A stretch of 11,388 nt of DNA, from positions 1 to 11,388 of the forward strand of contig MEXE01000010.1 in NCBI GenBank assembly GCA_001775555.1, given 5' to 3'. Under the pieces are notes generated by a model. It saw only the letters and a list, made by a program, of their open reading frames with translations. It ran no database searches and was not told the DNA's origin. Both the position numbers and the translations under genes were made by a program. Positions 1-5,733 of the stretch are shown in pieces. Every line of letters begins with the position of its first letter. Within the stretch, counting starts at the first letter, position 1. Source of the DNA: Candidatus Amesbacteria bacterium RBG_19FT_COMBO_48_16. Its GTDB lineage: Bacteria; Patescibacteriota; Microgenomatia; CAZETR01; Amesbacteraceae.

Positions 1-311
1 CCACCCTCACTCGGCAAATTATTAAAGACGTTGTTTCTGAAGAGGTCAAGTCAGCTACCGACGAAATTAAGAGTGAATTAAAAAGCCTCGGACAGAAAGT
101 TAACGGTCTCGAACTTAAAGTTGATAGTCTCGACCAAAAGGCTAACAGTATCGACCAAAAGGTCGACACAGTAGTTACTCAACTGACCGATATTGCCAGT
201 CAATTCAAGAAATTTGATGAGGAGCAAACGGTTCTCTCCGGCCAAATGAGTAATCGCACAGATCGGATAGAAAAACTCGAAGTTGCCGTTCTTGGTGCTG
301 CGGGAGTATAA
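1..311 (+). CDS. Coiled-coil protein of unknown function (3' end only)
   Basis: An open frame enters from the window edge (first full codon at 3) and ends at TAA 309-311, giving 102 visible residues. The sequence is rich in Lys, Asp, Glu, Ser and Val. Hydrophobic residues recur at heptad spacing, as in LELKVDSLDQKANSIDQKV, which indicates a long alpha-helical coiled coil. Four consecutive 7-residue units correspond to the 21-nt DNA repeats at 99-182. There is no membrane segment or enzymatic motif in the visible part. The protein ends in a short hydrophobic tail, VAVLGAAGV. Its stop codon overlaps the -10 element of the next promoter, so the downstream operon appears to start independently. 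The N-terminal part lies outside the window, and the function cannot be named. Confidence 0.8.
   Translation, partial: TLTRQIIKDVVSEEVKSATDEIKSELKSLGQKVNGLELKVDSLDQKANSIDQKVDTVVTQLTDIASQFKKFDEEQTVLSGQMSNRTDRIEKLEVAVLGAAGV
99..182 (+). repeat. Four imperfect 21-nt tandem repeats inside the coiled-coil gene
   Basis: The units are 99-119, 120-140, 141-161 and 162-182. The middle two are the most alike and share the core cgaccaaaag; the fourth is the most diverged. Each unit encodes one heptad. The pattern suggests coiled-coil growth by in-frame duplication rather than a mobile repeat. Confidence 0.6.
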
Positions 312-312
312 T
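283..312 (+). promoter_or_regulatory. Promoter of the phe leader and operon
   Basis: The -10 hexamer TATAAT at 307-312 is a perfect consensus. The -35-like TTGCCG at 283-288 matches TTGACA at four of six positions, with an 18-bp spacer. Transcription would start near 319-320, only about 5 nt before the leader peptide ATG at 325. The -10 overlaps the stop codon of the upstream gene. Confidence 0.65.
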
Positions 313-324
313 ACTTATAGCCAT

Positions 325-375
325 ATGAAAACAGCCACCCGAAAAGTATTTTTTGCTTTCTTTTTTACCTCGTAA
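325..375 (+). CDS. Phenylalanine-rich leader peptide (pheST attenuator)
   Basis: This 16-codon ORF encodes MKTATRKVFFAFFFTS and stops at TAA 373-375. Five of its 16 residues are Phe, at codons 349-354 and 358-366. It strongly resembles the Escherichia coli pheA leader peptide ([15 protein letters not shown], from memory) and in principle the pheST leader. It lies just behind a good promoter and just ahead of competing hairpins and an intrinsic terminator, which is where a ribosome-sensing leader peptide belongs. No Shine-Dalgarno sequence precedes it. The predicted 5' UTR is only about 5 nt, so initiation would be near-leaderless. The role in sensing charged tRNA-Phe is inferred from composition and context. 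Confidence 0.75.
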   Translation: MKTATRKVFFAFFFTS

Positions 376-403
376 TGCGGGGTGGGTGGTAAGTCAACCC
401 CGC
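334..403 (+). promoter_or_regulatory. Attenuator: alternative anti-antiterminator and antiterminator pairings
   Basis: Region 1 (CCACCC, 335-340, inside the leader ORF before the Phe codons) is complementary to region 2 in two registers: GGGTGG at 380-385 or at 384-389. Region 2 (GCGGGGT, 377-383) also pairs perfectly over 7 bp with ACCCCGC at 397-403 (region 3), forming an antiterminator. Region 3 is in turn the left arm of the terminator, so the 2:3 and 3:4 hairpins exclude each other. A ribosome stalled on Phe codons 349-366 would mask region 1 and favour 2:3, giving read-through. A ribosome reaching the stop at 373-375 would cover region 2 and favour 3:4, giving termination. The pairings are read from the sequence; the mechanism is inferred from enterobacterial phe attenuators. 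Confidence 0.7.
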
Positions 404-420
404 TTAGCGGGGTTTTTCTT
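396..420 (+). terminator. Intrinsic terminator of the phe attenuator
   Basis: AACCCCGC (396-403) pairs perfectly over 8 bp with GCGGGGTT (407-414) across a 3-nt TTA loop. A T-rich tract follows (413-420). The left arm can alternatively pair upstream with 377-383. It could simply terminate the upstream gene, but the Phe leader peptide between them favours attenuation. Confidence 0.85.
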
Positions 421-452
421 TGGCTTTCGAAGCTTTACGCGTAGGAGGCTAG

Positions 453-467
453 TAGAAAGGAGGTGAT
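453..467 (+). promoter_or_regulatory. Unusually long Shine-Dalgarno sequence
   Basis: TAGAAAGGAGGTGAT is complementary over 15 consecutive bases to the common bacterial 16S rRNA 3' tail (ATCACCTCCTTTCTA). It lies just ahead of the ATG at 472 and decides that start over the in-frame GTG at 463, which falls inside it. Confidence 0.8.
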
Positions 468-471
468 TATT

Positions 472-726
472 ATGGCTCAATGTGAAACTGCCAACAATCT
501 CAGAACAACTGATGGTTCCTGGGCAACCTTGCAATTAGCAGCTCACATCAAACGATGCGTCTTATGCAAGCTTATTCAAGTTGAGTATACCGAAGGAGGA
601 ATTCCCCCATCTTTGGTCCATAGGTACAACCTAACAGTTGTGCACCGGCCCAAAGACGCCTGGGTAGGCATGCCTGTCCGTAACTTGGTTGTCTATGATA
701 ACCATGAATTGCTCCTTAAGGAATAA
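472..726 (+). CDS. 84-aa CxxC protein of unknown function
   Basis: I do not recognise this family. ATG 472 is chosen because an exceptionally strong Shine-Dalgarno sequence sits just upstream; the in-frame GTG at 463 lies within it. The protein has a single CxxC pair at Cys29 and Cys32 (RCVLCKL) plus Cys4. This could bind metal or be redox active, but a second cysteine pair that would complete a zinc ribbon is absent. There is no signal peptide or membrane span. It is the first gene behind the Phe attenuator and lies 74 bp upstream of pheS on the same strand with no clear terminator between. It is therefore probably co-transcribed with pheS and may be controlled by Phe-tRNA charging. The function is open. 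Confidence 0.7.
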   Translation: MAQCETANNLRTTDGSWATLQLAAHIKRCVLCKLIQVEYTEGGIPPSLVHRYNLTVVHRPKDAWVGMPVRNLVVYDNHELLLKE

Positions 727-776
727 CGTCTTATCGAGTTCCCATCTCGAAATAGGGTAGGGGACTCCCTTAAGCC

Positions 777-800
777 GTTATTTCCGTGTAAAATAACCTT
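777..800 (+). promoter_or_regulatory. -10 element and AT-rich hairpin directly before pheS
   Basis: TAAAAT at 789-794 stands 6 nt before the pheS ATG and could drive a leaderless secondary transcript. The same bases lie in a perfect 7-bp hairpin, GTTATTT (777-783) with AAATAAC (791-797), with a 7-nt loop. No Shine-Dalgarno sequence precedes the ATG. Two weak hairpins lie upstream, at 734-750 and 759-770. No convincing -35 was seen. Confidence 0.4.
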
Positions 801-2591
801 ATGGGCAACAAGCTACTTTTTCTGGAAAACTCTTACATCAAAACCTGCTCTGCTATCGTCCAAGAAATTCTACAAACACCCAAATCTGACCGCATCGAAA
901 TAATTTTGGACCAAACTATCTTTTATCCACGGGGGGGCGGCCAACCTTCAGATCAAGGTGTCATTAAATCCCAGACAGGAGAAGCAATAATTCAAAATGT
1001 CGTCCTTAAAGGAGACTCCGTAATCCACGAGGGAAAACTGAAGGGGAATATTTCAGTCGGTCAACAAGCTGAGTGTCTGATCGACTGGCAAAGAAGATTC
1101 CATAATATGCAAGTCCATAGTGCCGGCCATGTTCTCCACGAAGCCATTATGTCCCTACTCCCGGATTTAACCCCTATCGAGGCTGATCACGGCCGGAAAC
1201 CCTATATGAAGTACCAAGGCATAATCAATAAAATATTAGAGCGCCGGATTAAAGAAAAGGCCAACGAGCTAATCAGAAAGGACCTTCCCATCTTTTCTGA
1301 ATTTGTCACCTTGGCAGAACTGGAAAAAAGAGTTTCCTGGGTTCCTTCACACCTGCCAAAAAACAAGCCATTACGAATTATCTGGATTGGAGATTTTCCT
1401 CCTATTCCTGATGGAGGAACTCAAGTCAAATCCACATCCGAAATATCACTCTTCTCACAAATCAACGTTACATACGAGAATGAAAATACATTTGTGCATT
1501 ACAAAATGGACTTTCCTATTGAAAAAACTGTTGTTGAACCATCTCCTTCATTAATTTCTGGAATCGACAAAGCCAAACTCCAAAACCTTAAAAACGAAGC
1601 CCTGGCCATGATTATGCAGACCCAAGATCAGGCGGAGCTGGAAAATATCAGAATTCAGTACCTGGGCAAATCCGGCCAGCTGGCCCAAATTGCCGGACAA
1701 CTCAAATCTTTGGAGCCGGCCGAGCGGACGGAAATAGGAAAACTTTTCAACGACGTCAAATCTGCCATCCAGGCATCTCTGGATCCAAAATTGAAAATAG
1801 AAAATTTAAAATTAATAATTGAGGGTGACCCCACTCTCCCCGGTCTCAAGCCTCGCCTCGGCCATCTTCACCCCATAAGCCAAGCCATTGAAGAAATCAG
1901 CATCGTTTTCGAAAAAATCGGTTTTATTCGCGTCCGTTATCCTGAAACCGATTGGGACTGGTACACTTTCGAGTCGCTCAACATGACTCCCGATCACCCT
2001 GCCCGCGATGAGTGGGAAACTTTCTTCGTTGACGCCCCACCCCACCCCAAACTCGGCCAAATTGTGCTCACTCCCCATACCAGTAACGGCCAAGTCCGGG
2101 AAATGGAACGCGTCAAAAAACCGCCAATTAGAATGATAAACATCGCCAAATGCTACCGCCGCCAGTCGGACGTCTCCCATACTGTCATGTTCCACCAGTT
2201 CGAGGGTCTGGTTATCGATACCGGGATTACCATCGCCCATCTTAAAGGCACAATTGATTATTTCGTGCATCAGTTTTTCGGCCCTGACAGAAAGTCCCGT
2301 CTGCGCCCGTCTCACTTCCAGTTTACAGAGCCGTCCTTCGAAGTCGACGTCACCTGTGACATCTGTCTTGGTCAGGGTTGTCGTTTATGTAAAGAGGGCT
2401 GGCTTGAGCTTGGCGGCGCTGGCATGGTCCATCCCAGCGTTCTAAGTGCCGGCAAAATTGATCCCCAAAAATACACCGGGTTTGCATTCGGCTGGGGTGT
2501 CGAACGCACTTACATGATGAAATCCGGCCTCAAAATCCCGGACCTCCGCCTGCTCTATTCCAACGACATTAGATTCTTAAACCAATTCTAA
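801..2591 (+). CDS. pheS: Phenylalanyl-tRNA synthetase alpha subunit with N-terminal AlaX-like editing domain
   Basis: The protein has 596 residues, against about 330-350 for ordinary PheS. Residues 1 to about 245 form an alanyl-tRNA-editing (AlaX/tRNA-SAD) type domain. FYPRGGGQPSDQG lies at 41-53, and the HxxxH zinc motif is His106/His110. The second motif reads DGGTQ (Asp204, Gln208) where the usual form is CGGTH. Residues from about 252 are a complete class II PheS: the N-terminal helical arm, GHLHP at 354-358, HTSNGQVREME at 426-436, CYRRQSDVSH at 451-460, FHQFEG at 464-469, a zinc knuckle Cys519/522/527/530, GGAGMVHP at 538-545, and motif 3 (FAFGWGVERTYMM). This part activates Phe and charges tRNA-Phe as an alpha2beta2 enzyme with PheT in the cytoplasm. 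The fused domain may hydrolyse mischarged tRNA, but its zinc site is degenerate. The stop overlaps the kinase start (TAATG). Confidence 0.93.
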   Translation: MGNKLLFLENSYIKTCSAIVQEILQTPKSDRIEIILDQTIFYPRGGGQPSDQGVIKSQTGEAIIQNVVLKGDSVIHEGKLKGNISVGQQAECLIDWQRRFHNMQVHSAGHVLHEAIMSLLPDLTPIEADHGRKPYMKYQGIINKILERRIKEKANELIRKDLPIFSEFVTLAELEKRVSWVPSHLPKNKPLRIIWIGDFPPIPDGGTQVKSTSEISLFSQINVTYENENTFVHYKMDFPIEKTVVEPSPSLISGIDKAKLQNLKNEALAMIMQTQDQAELENIRIQYLGKSGQLAQIAGQLKSLEPAERTEIGKLFNDVKSAIQASLDPKLKIENLKLIIEGDPTLPGLKPRLGHLHPISQAIEEISIVFEKIGFIRVRYPETDWDWYTFESLNMTPDHPARDEWETFFVDAPPHPKLGQIVLTPHTSNGQVREMERVKKPPIRMINIAKCYRRQSDVSHTVMFHQFEGLVIDTGITIAHLKGTIDYFVHQFFGPDRKSRLRPSHFQFTEPSFEVDVTCDICLGQGCRLCKEGWLELGGAGMVHPSVLSAGKIDPQKYTGFAFGWGVERTYMMKSGLKIPDLRLLYSNDIRFLNQF

Positions 2592-3526
2592 TGAAAACAG
2601 CAGCCAGAAGCGATGTCATAGTATTAGGAGGTTTAACAATGGACCTCACCTACTTTGTTAAACAATGGCCAAAGGTCAACGAAGCTGTGCAAGCTAGCTC
2701 ATACGAACTATGTCCCGGCGGAAAAGGATTTAACCAAGCTACAGCGGTAAAACGATCGGGAGGGATTGTCAACTTCATCGGATCAATAGGCAACGATAAC
2801 TTCTCAAAACAAATCATAGGGAACCTCAAGAAAGAAGGTATCAACGCTGACGGAATAATCAATTATAAAGATATCCGGACGGACTTAATTGGAATCATTG
2901 TAGATCCCTCTGGTACCCCAGGATTCATAGGTATACGCCAATCTACATATCAACTCACTCCCAATATCATTGAGACAAAAATTTCTCTCATAAAAAACGC
3001 CAAAGTGCTACTCGTTAACTCTGAGGTAAGGCTGGAAACCGTCATCCAGGCCTTAACTATTGCCAAAACCTCGGGATTAATTACAGTATACAATCCTGCC
3101 CCCCCGGAAAAACTTCCCGAAAACATTTACAAACTCATAGACTACTTCACTCCTAACATATGGGAAGCCCGAATGATATCAGGTATGAATAACGCGTCCG
3201 CTAGTGAACTGGCAACTCATTTTAAAAACAAAGGCACAGGCACTGCTTTAATAACTACCGGGAGGGATGGCTGTGTAGTCGCCTCGGATAGAGGACTAAA
3301 ATCCTACATGGCCTTTCCAATAAATGAAGTTGATGAAACCGGGGCAGGCGACACCTTCTGCGGGTATTTTGCCTATCACCTCTCAAAAAAAGAGCCTCTC
3401 GAAGAGTGCATTAGGATTGCATCGGCTGCTGGGGCTCTAGCTTGTACAAAAGTTGGAGGACGGTCTGCACCGACGGCAAGTGAATTAAAAGGCTTTCTAG
3501 CAAAAAACAAGGGGAGACTACTATGA
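2591..3526 (+). CDS. PfkB-family sugar kinase, ribokinase-like
   Basis: This is a complete 311-aa PfkB-family protein, the usual length for a ribokinase. GGKGFNQA at 43-50 matches the ribokinase substrate-binding signature. NPAPP is at 168-172 and TPNIWEA at 187-193. DETGAGDTF at 248-256 forms the anion hole, with Asp254 as the predicted catalytic base. It should transfer phosphate from ATP to a sugar or nucleoside hydroxyl in the cytoplasm. The motifs favour ribokinase, but the exact substrate is not secured. It is embedded between pheS and pheT, its ATG sharing a base with the pheS stop and its TGA overlapping the pheT ATG by 4 bp. It uses many ATA, AGA and AGG codons, unlike the C-rich pheS catalytic part and pheT around it. 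That suggests insertion of a foreign gene into the operon. There is no clear Shine-Dalgarno sequence, so translation is probably coupled. Confidence 0.88.
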   Translation: MKTAARSDVIVLGGLTMDLTYFVKQWPKVNEAVQASSYELCPGGKGFNQATAVKRSGGIVNFIGSIGNDNFSKQIIGNLKKEGINADGIINYKDIRTDLIGIIVDPSGTPGFIGIRQSTYQLTPNIIETKISLIKNAKVLLVNSEVRLETVIQALTIAKTSGLITVYNPAPPEKLPENIYKLIDYFTPNIWEARMISGMNNASASELATHFKNKGTGTALITTGRDGCVVASDRGLKSYMAFPINEVDETGAGDTFCGYFAYHLSKKEPLEECIRIASAAGALACTKVGGRSAPTASELKGFLAKNKGRLL

Positions 3527-5403
3527 ACATATTAATTCCAGATTCATGGCTGCGAGAATTCTTAGACACCGACGCTACCCCCCAGCAAATCCAGTCCGCC
3601 CTTTCTCTCTGCGGTCCCTCCATCGAACGATTAATAAAATTTGCTCCCCCGCTTAAATTAAGAGGGGGAGAAAGAGGAGGTAATACGGATTGGATTTATG
3701 ACATCGAAATCACTACCAACCGCGTCGATTGTATGTCAGTAATAGGTTTTGCCCGGGAAGCTGTCGCTATCCTGCCCCAATTCAAACGCCGGGCTCGCCT
3801 CATCAAAAGCCCTTTTGCTACCAAACCTTCTCTCAAAACTTCTACCCAAGTTCCCTATTTAGAGGTAAAAGTTGACCAGACTTTATGTCCCCGATTCACT
3901 GCCGTTTTAATCCAAAACGTTACCATCGGCCCATCTCCCGACTGGCTAGCCAAACGCCTGGAACTAGTCGGCATGCGTCCTCTCAACGCTATCGTCGATA
4001 TTAGCAATTATTTGATGCACGAATTAGGCCAACCCATCCATACTTTTGATTATGACAAAATTACCAACCGCCGCATGACTTTACGGGCCAGCCGCAAAGG
4101 CGAAAAAATCACTACTCTTGACGGTAAAACCCACACCCTACACGGTGGTGATATCGTCATCGAAGATGGCTCAGGAAAGCTAATAGATCTTTGCGGCATC
4201 ATGGGCGGTCTCAACTCTGCCGTCGACACCAAAACTAAAAACGTCCTCCTCTTCGTCCAGACCTACGATCCGGTCCGTATCCGCAAGACTTCCATGTCCT
4301 TAGCCCACCGCACCCAAGCCGCCGTTCTTTTTGAAAAAAAACTTTCCCCCGATAGCGTCCTCCCCACCACTCAATCCGCAATTCAATTATTCATATTACT
4401 GACTCATGGTCAACCGTCAGATAAAGTCCTGGATATCTACACTCCCGGAAAAACAAAAGACGCCCTTACCACCTCTTTTTCACTTCCGGAATTTATCAAC
4501 TCCCGCCTGGGCATCAATCTCTCCGCTCCACAAATCTCCCAATTTCTGGCGGGTCTTGGATTCCTCGTCCTCTCCGACCGGAAAGTCGAAATTCCCTGGT
4601 ACCGGACTGGTGACATCTCCATCCCCGAGGATTTAGTCGAAGAAGTTGCCCGCATTTATGGTTACCACAACTTGCCTTCGCAAATCATGTCCGGCCCTCT
4701 CCCTACCAACCGCAACGATAAAGTTTTCTATTGGGAACACCGCCTCAAAACACTTCTCGTTCACCTGGGTTTTACCGAAGTTTACACTTGGTCGTTGGTT
4801 GAAATCGACACCGGCTTAAAGCTCAAAAATCCTCTGACCTCCGAATGGTCGTACCTCCGCACCACCCTTACCCCTTCACATCTCAAAATCCATACCGAAA
4901 ATGCCGGTAAAGCTGACCAGTTCGATTTTTTTGAAATCACCAGTGTTTATTTACCTCGCAGAAATGATCTTCCCCTTGAAGAACCCCGACTGATAATCTC
5001 CACCAACTCTGGCAATTACAGTAAATTCAAGGGCATCATCGAAACTGTTCTTTCCGAAATGGGTATTGCTGATTTTCCAATCCGCATTCAAACTCACTCT
5101 AATATCCTCGTCTGGGAAACTCCACTTCTGCCCCTCATCTCGCAAGCCACCACCACCAGGACTTACACTGCTATCTCCCAATATCCGCCTATCATGGAAG
5201 ACGTCAACATCACCCACAACCGTCCTTACGCCGAAATTATCAAAAGCATCCAAAAAATCAGCTCTTTAATTAAACAAATCGATTTAATTGACAAATTCGG
5301 CGACAAACTCACCCTCCGCCTCACCTTCCACTCTGCTTCCAAACAACTCTCTTCCTTAGACATCATCCCCATCCGGGATAAAATTGCCAATATTCAGCTT
5401 TAG
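3523..5403 (+). CDS. pheT: Phenylalanyl-tRNA synthetase beta subunit, short form
   Basis: At 626 aa this is shorter than the roughly 800-aa bacterial norm, because residue 40 runs almost directly into DWIYDIEITTNRVDC (56-70). The EMAP/OB-type B2 tRNA-binding domain is missing. Domains in order are: B1; the B3/B4 editing module (about 110-270; GQPIHTFDYDKI at 169-180, GIMGG at 225-229); B5 (about 318-385; DISIPEDLVEEVARIYGY at 364-381); the catalytic-like B6/B7 core (GFTEVYTWSL at 416-425, LRTTLTPSHL at 445-454); and a C-terminal FDX-ACB anticodon-binding domain (about 552-626). Together with PheS it charges tRNA-Phe, and B3/B4 clears Tyr-tRNA-Phe. Residues about 42-53 come from a palindromic insert. 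The ATG overlaps the kinase stop, with GGGGAG at 3511-3516 as ribosome-binding site. It converges on the next minus-strand gene with a 2-bp gap. Confidence 0.95.
   Translation: MNILIPDSWLREFLDTDATPQQIQSALSLCGPSIERLIKFAPPLKLRGGERGGNTDWIYDIEITTNRVDCMSVIGFAREAVAILPQFKRRARLIKSPFATKPSLKTSTQVPYLEVKVDQTLCPRFTAVLIQNVTIGPSPDWLAKRLELVGMRPLNAIVDISNYLMHELGQPIHTFDYDKITNRRMTLRASRKGEKITTLDGKTHTLHGGDIVIEDGSGKLIDLCGIMGGLNSAVDTKTKNVLLFVQTYDPVRIRKTSMSLAHRTQAAVLFEKKLSPDSVLPTTQSAIQLFILLTHGQPSDKVLDIYTPGKTKDALTTSFSLPEFINSRLGINLSAPQISQFLAGLGFLVLSDRKVEIPWYRTGDISIPEDLVEEVARIYGYHNLPSQIMSGPLPTNRNDKVFYWEHRLKTLLVHLGFTEVYTWSLVEIDTGLKLKNPLTSEWSYLRTTLTPSHLKIHTENAGKADQFDFFEITSVYLPRRNDLPLEEPRLIISTNSGNYSKFKGIIETVLSEMGIADFPIRIQTHSNILVWETPLLPLISQATTTRTYTAISQYPPIMEDVNITHNRPYAEIIKSIQKISSLIKQIDLIDKFGDKLTLRLTFHSASKQLSSLDIIPIRDKIANIQL
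3644..3670. repeat. 27-bp near-perfect palindrome inserted in pheT
   Basis: CTCCCCC (3644-3650) pairs with GGGGGAG (3664-3670), and CTTAA (3652-3656) with TTAAG (3658-3662). One G/A mismatch (3651/3663) interrupts the stem. A purine-rich tail, aaagaggagg, follows (3671-3680). It encodes PPLKLRGGERGG at about residues 42-53. This low-complexity patch sits where the protein family normally has none, which suggests an in-frame miniature palindromic element. Confidence 0.7.
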
Positions 5404-5405
5404 GT

Positions 5406-5705
5406 CTATTCATGCAATTTTAATCCCCTGGACGGATGCAATTCTTTGCCTAAATATATCGCTGCTCTCAATAAATCCAAGGCCACTTCTCTCTCAACTA
5501 CAATTGCTAGTCTCCGCCCGTCGTCATTTCTTCTTACCCCTATTTGCACCATTGGATCTTTCCTCCTGTTTACTTTTCGATTCAACATCTTTCTACCCAC
5601 TGTTTCCACAGCAAAAAATTGTATCAAACCTTCAGCGTCCTTACCTAACGCATCCTTCAAAGATTGCCAATTCTTATCGGATAAACCATAGTGTGACTCT
5701 ACCAT
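5406..5705 (-). CDS. 99-aa protein of unknown function
   Basis: I do not recognise this family. The ORF is open further upstream to an ATG at 5765, but that would overlap the end of the penicillin-binding protein gene. ATG 5705 follows a TAGAAT hexamer by 7 nt, the spacing seen at other starts in this window, and begins 28 nt after the upstream stop. A TTG further upstream is also possible. The protein is Lys/Arg-rich with charged helices and ends in a basic tail (HPSRGLKLHE). It shows no membrane span, signal peptide or cysteine motif. It lies downstream of the penicillin-binding protein gene on the same strand and converges on pheT. A link to either is only positional. Confidence 0.55.
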   Translation of the reverse strand: MVESHYGLSDKNWQSLKDALGKDAEGLIQFFAVETVGRKMLNRKVNRRKDPMVQIGVRRNDDGRRLAIVVEREVALDLLRAAIYLGKELHPSRGLKLHE

Positions 5706-5712
5706 CAGCCCT

Positions 5713-5718
5713 ATTCTA
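5713..5718 (-). promoter_or_regulatory. Possible -10 element of the 99-aa gene
   Basis: On the minus strand this reads TAGAAT, 7 nt before the ATG at 5705, fitting a leaderless start. No -35 at normal spacing was found: TTGACC occurs upstream but only 8 bp away. Confidence 0.35.
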
Positions 5719-5733
5719 CCAACTCCGGTCAAG

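Noticed and set aside
396..420. Plain terminator of the upstream coiled-coil gene only
   Set aside because: A consensus promoter and a Phe-rich ORF lie between that gene's stop and the hairpin, and the left arm has an alternative partner. It may still also serve to terminate the upstream gene.
463..471. GTG start at 463 for the small protein (87 aa)
   Set aside because: The GTG is part of the Shine-Dalgarno sequence itself; ATG 472 has proper spacing.
312..471. T-box riboswitch for tRNA-Phe ahead of pheS
   Set aside because: There is no T-box consensus (TGGAACCGCG-type) and no specifier stem. The leader is too short, and the Phe leader peptide explains the region better.
727..800. Terminator or riboswitch between the 84-aa gene and pheS
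   Set aside because: Only short hairpins (734-750, 759-770, 777-797) without a T-tract or known aptamer pattern were seen.
1812..2315. 167-aa open frame on the minus strand opposite pheS
   Set aside because: It is a shadow of the pheS catalytic domain, whose motifs are all on the plus strand. It has no recognisable protein features.
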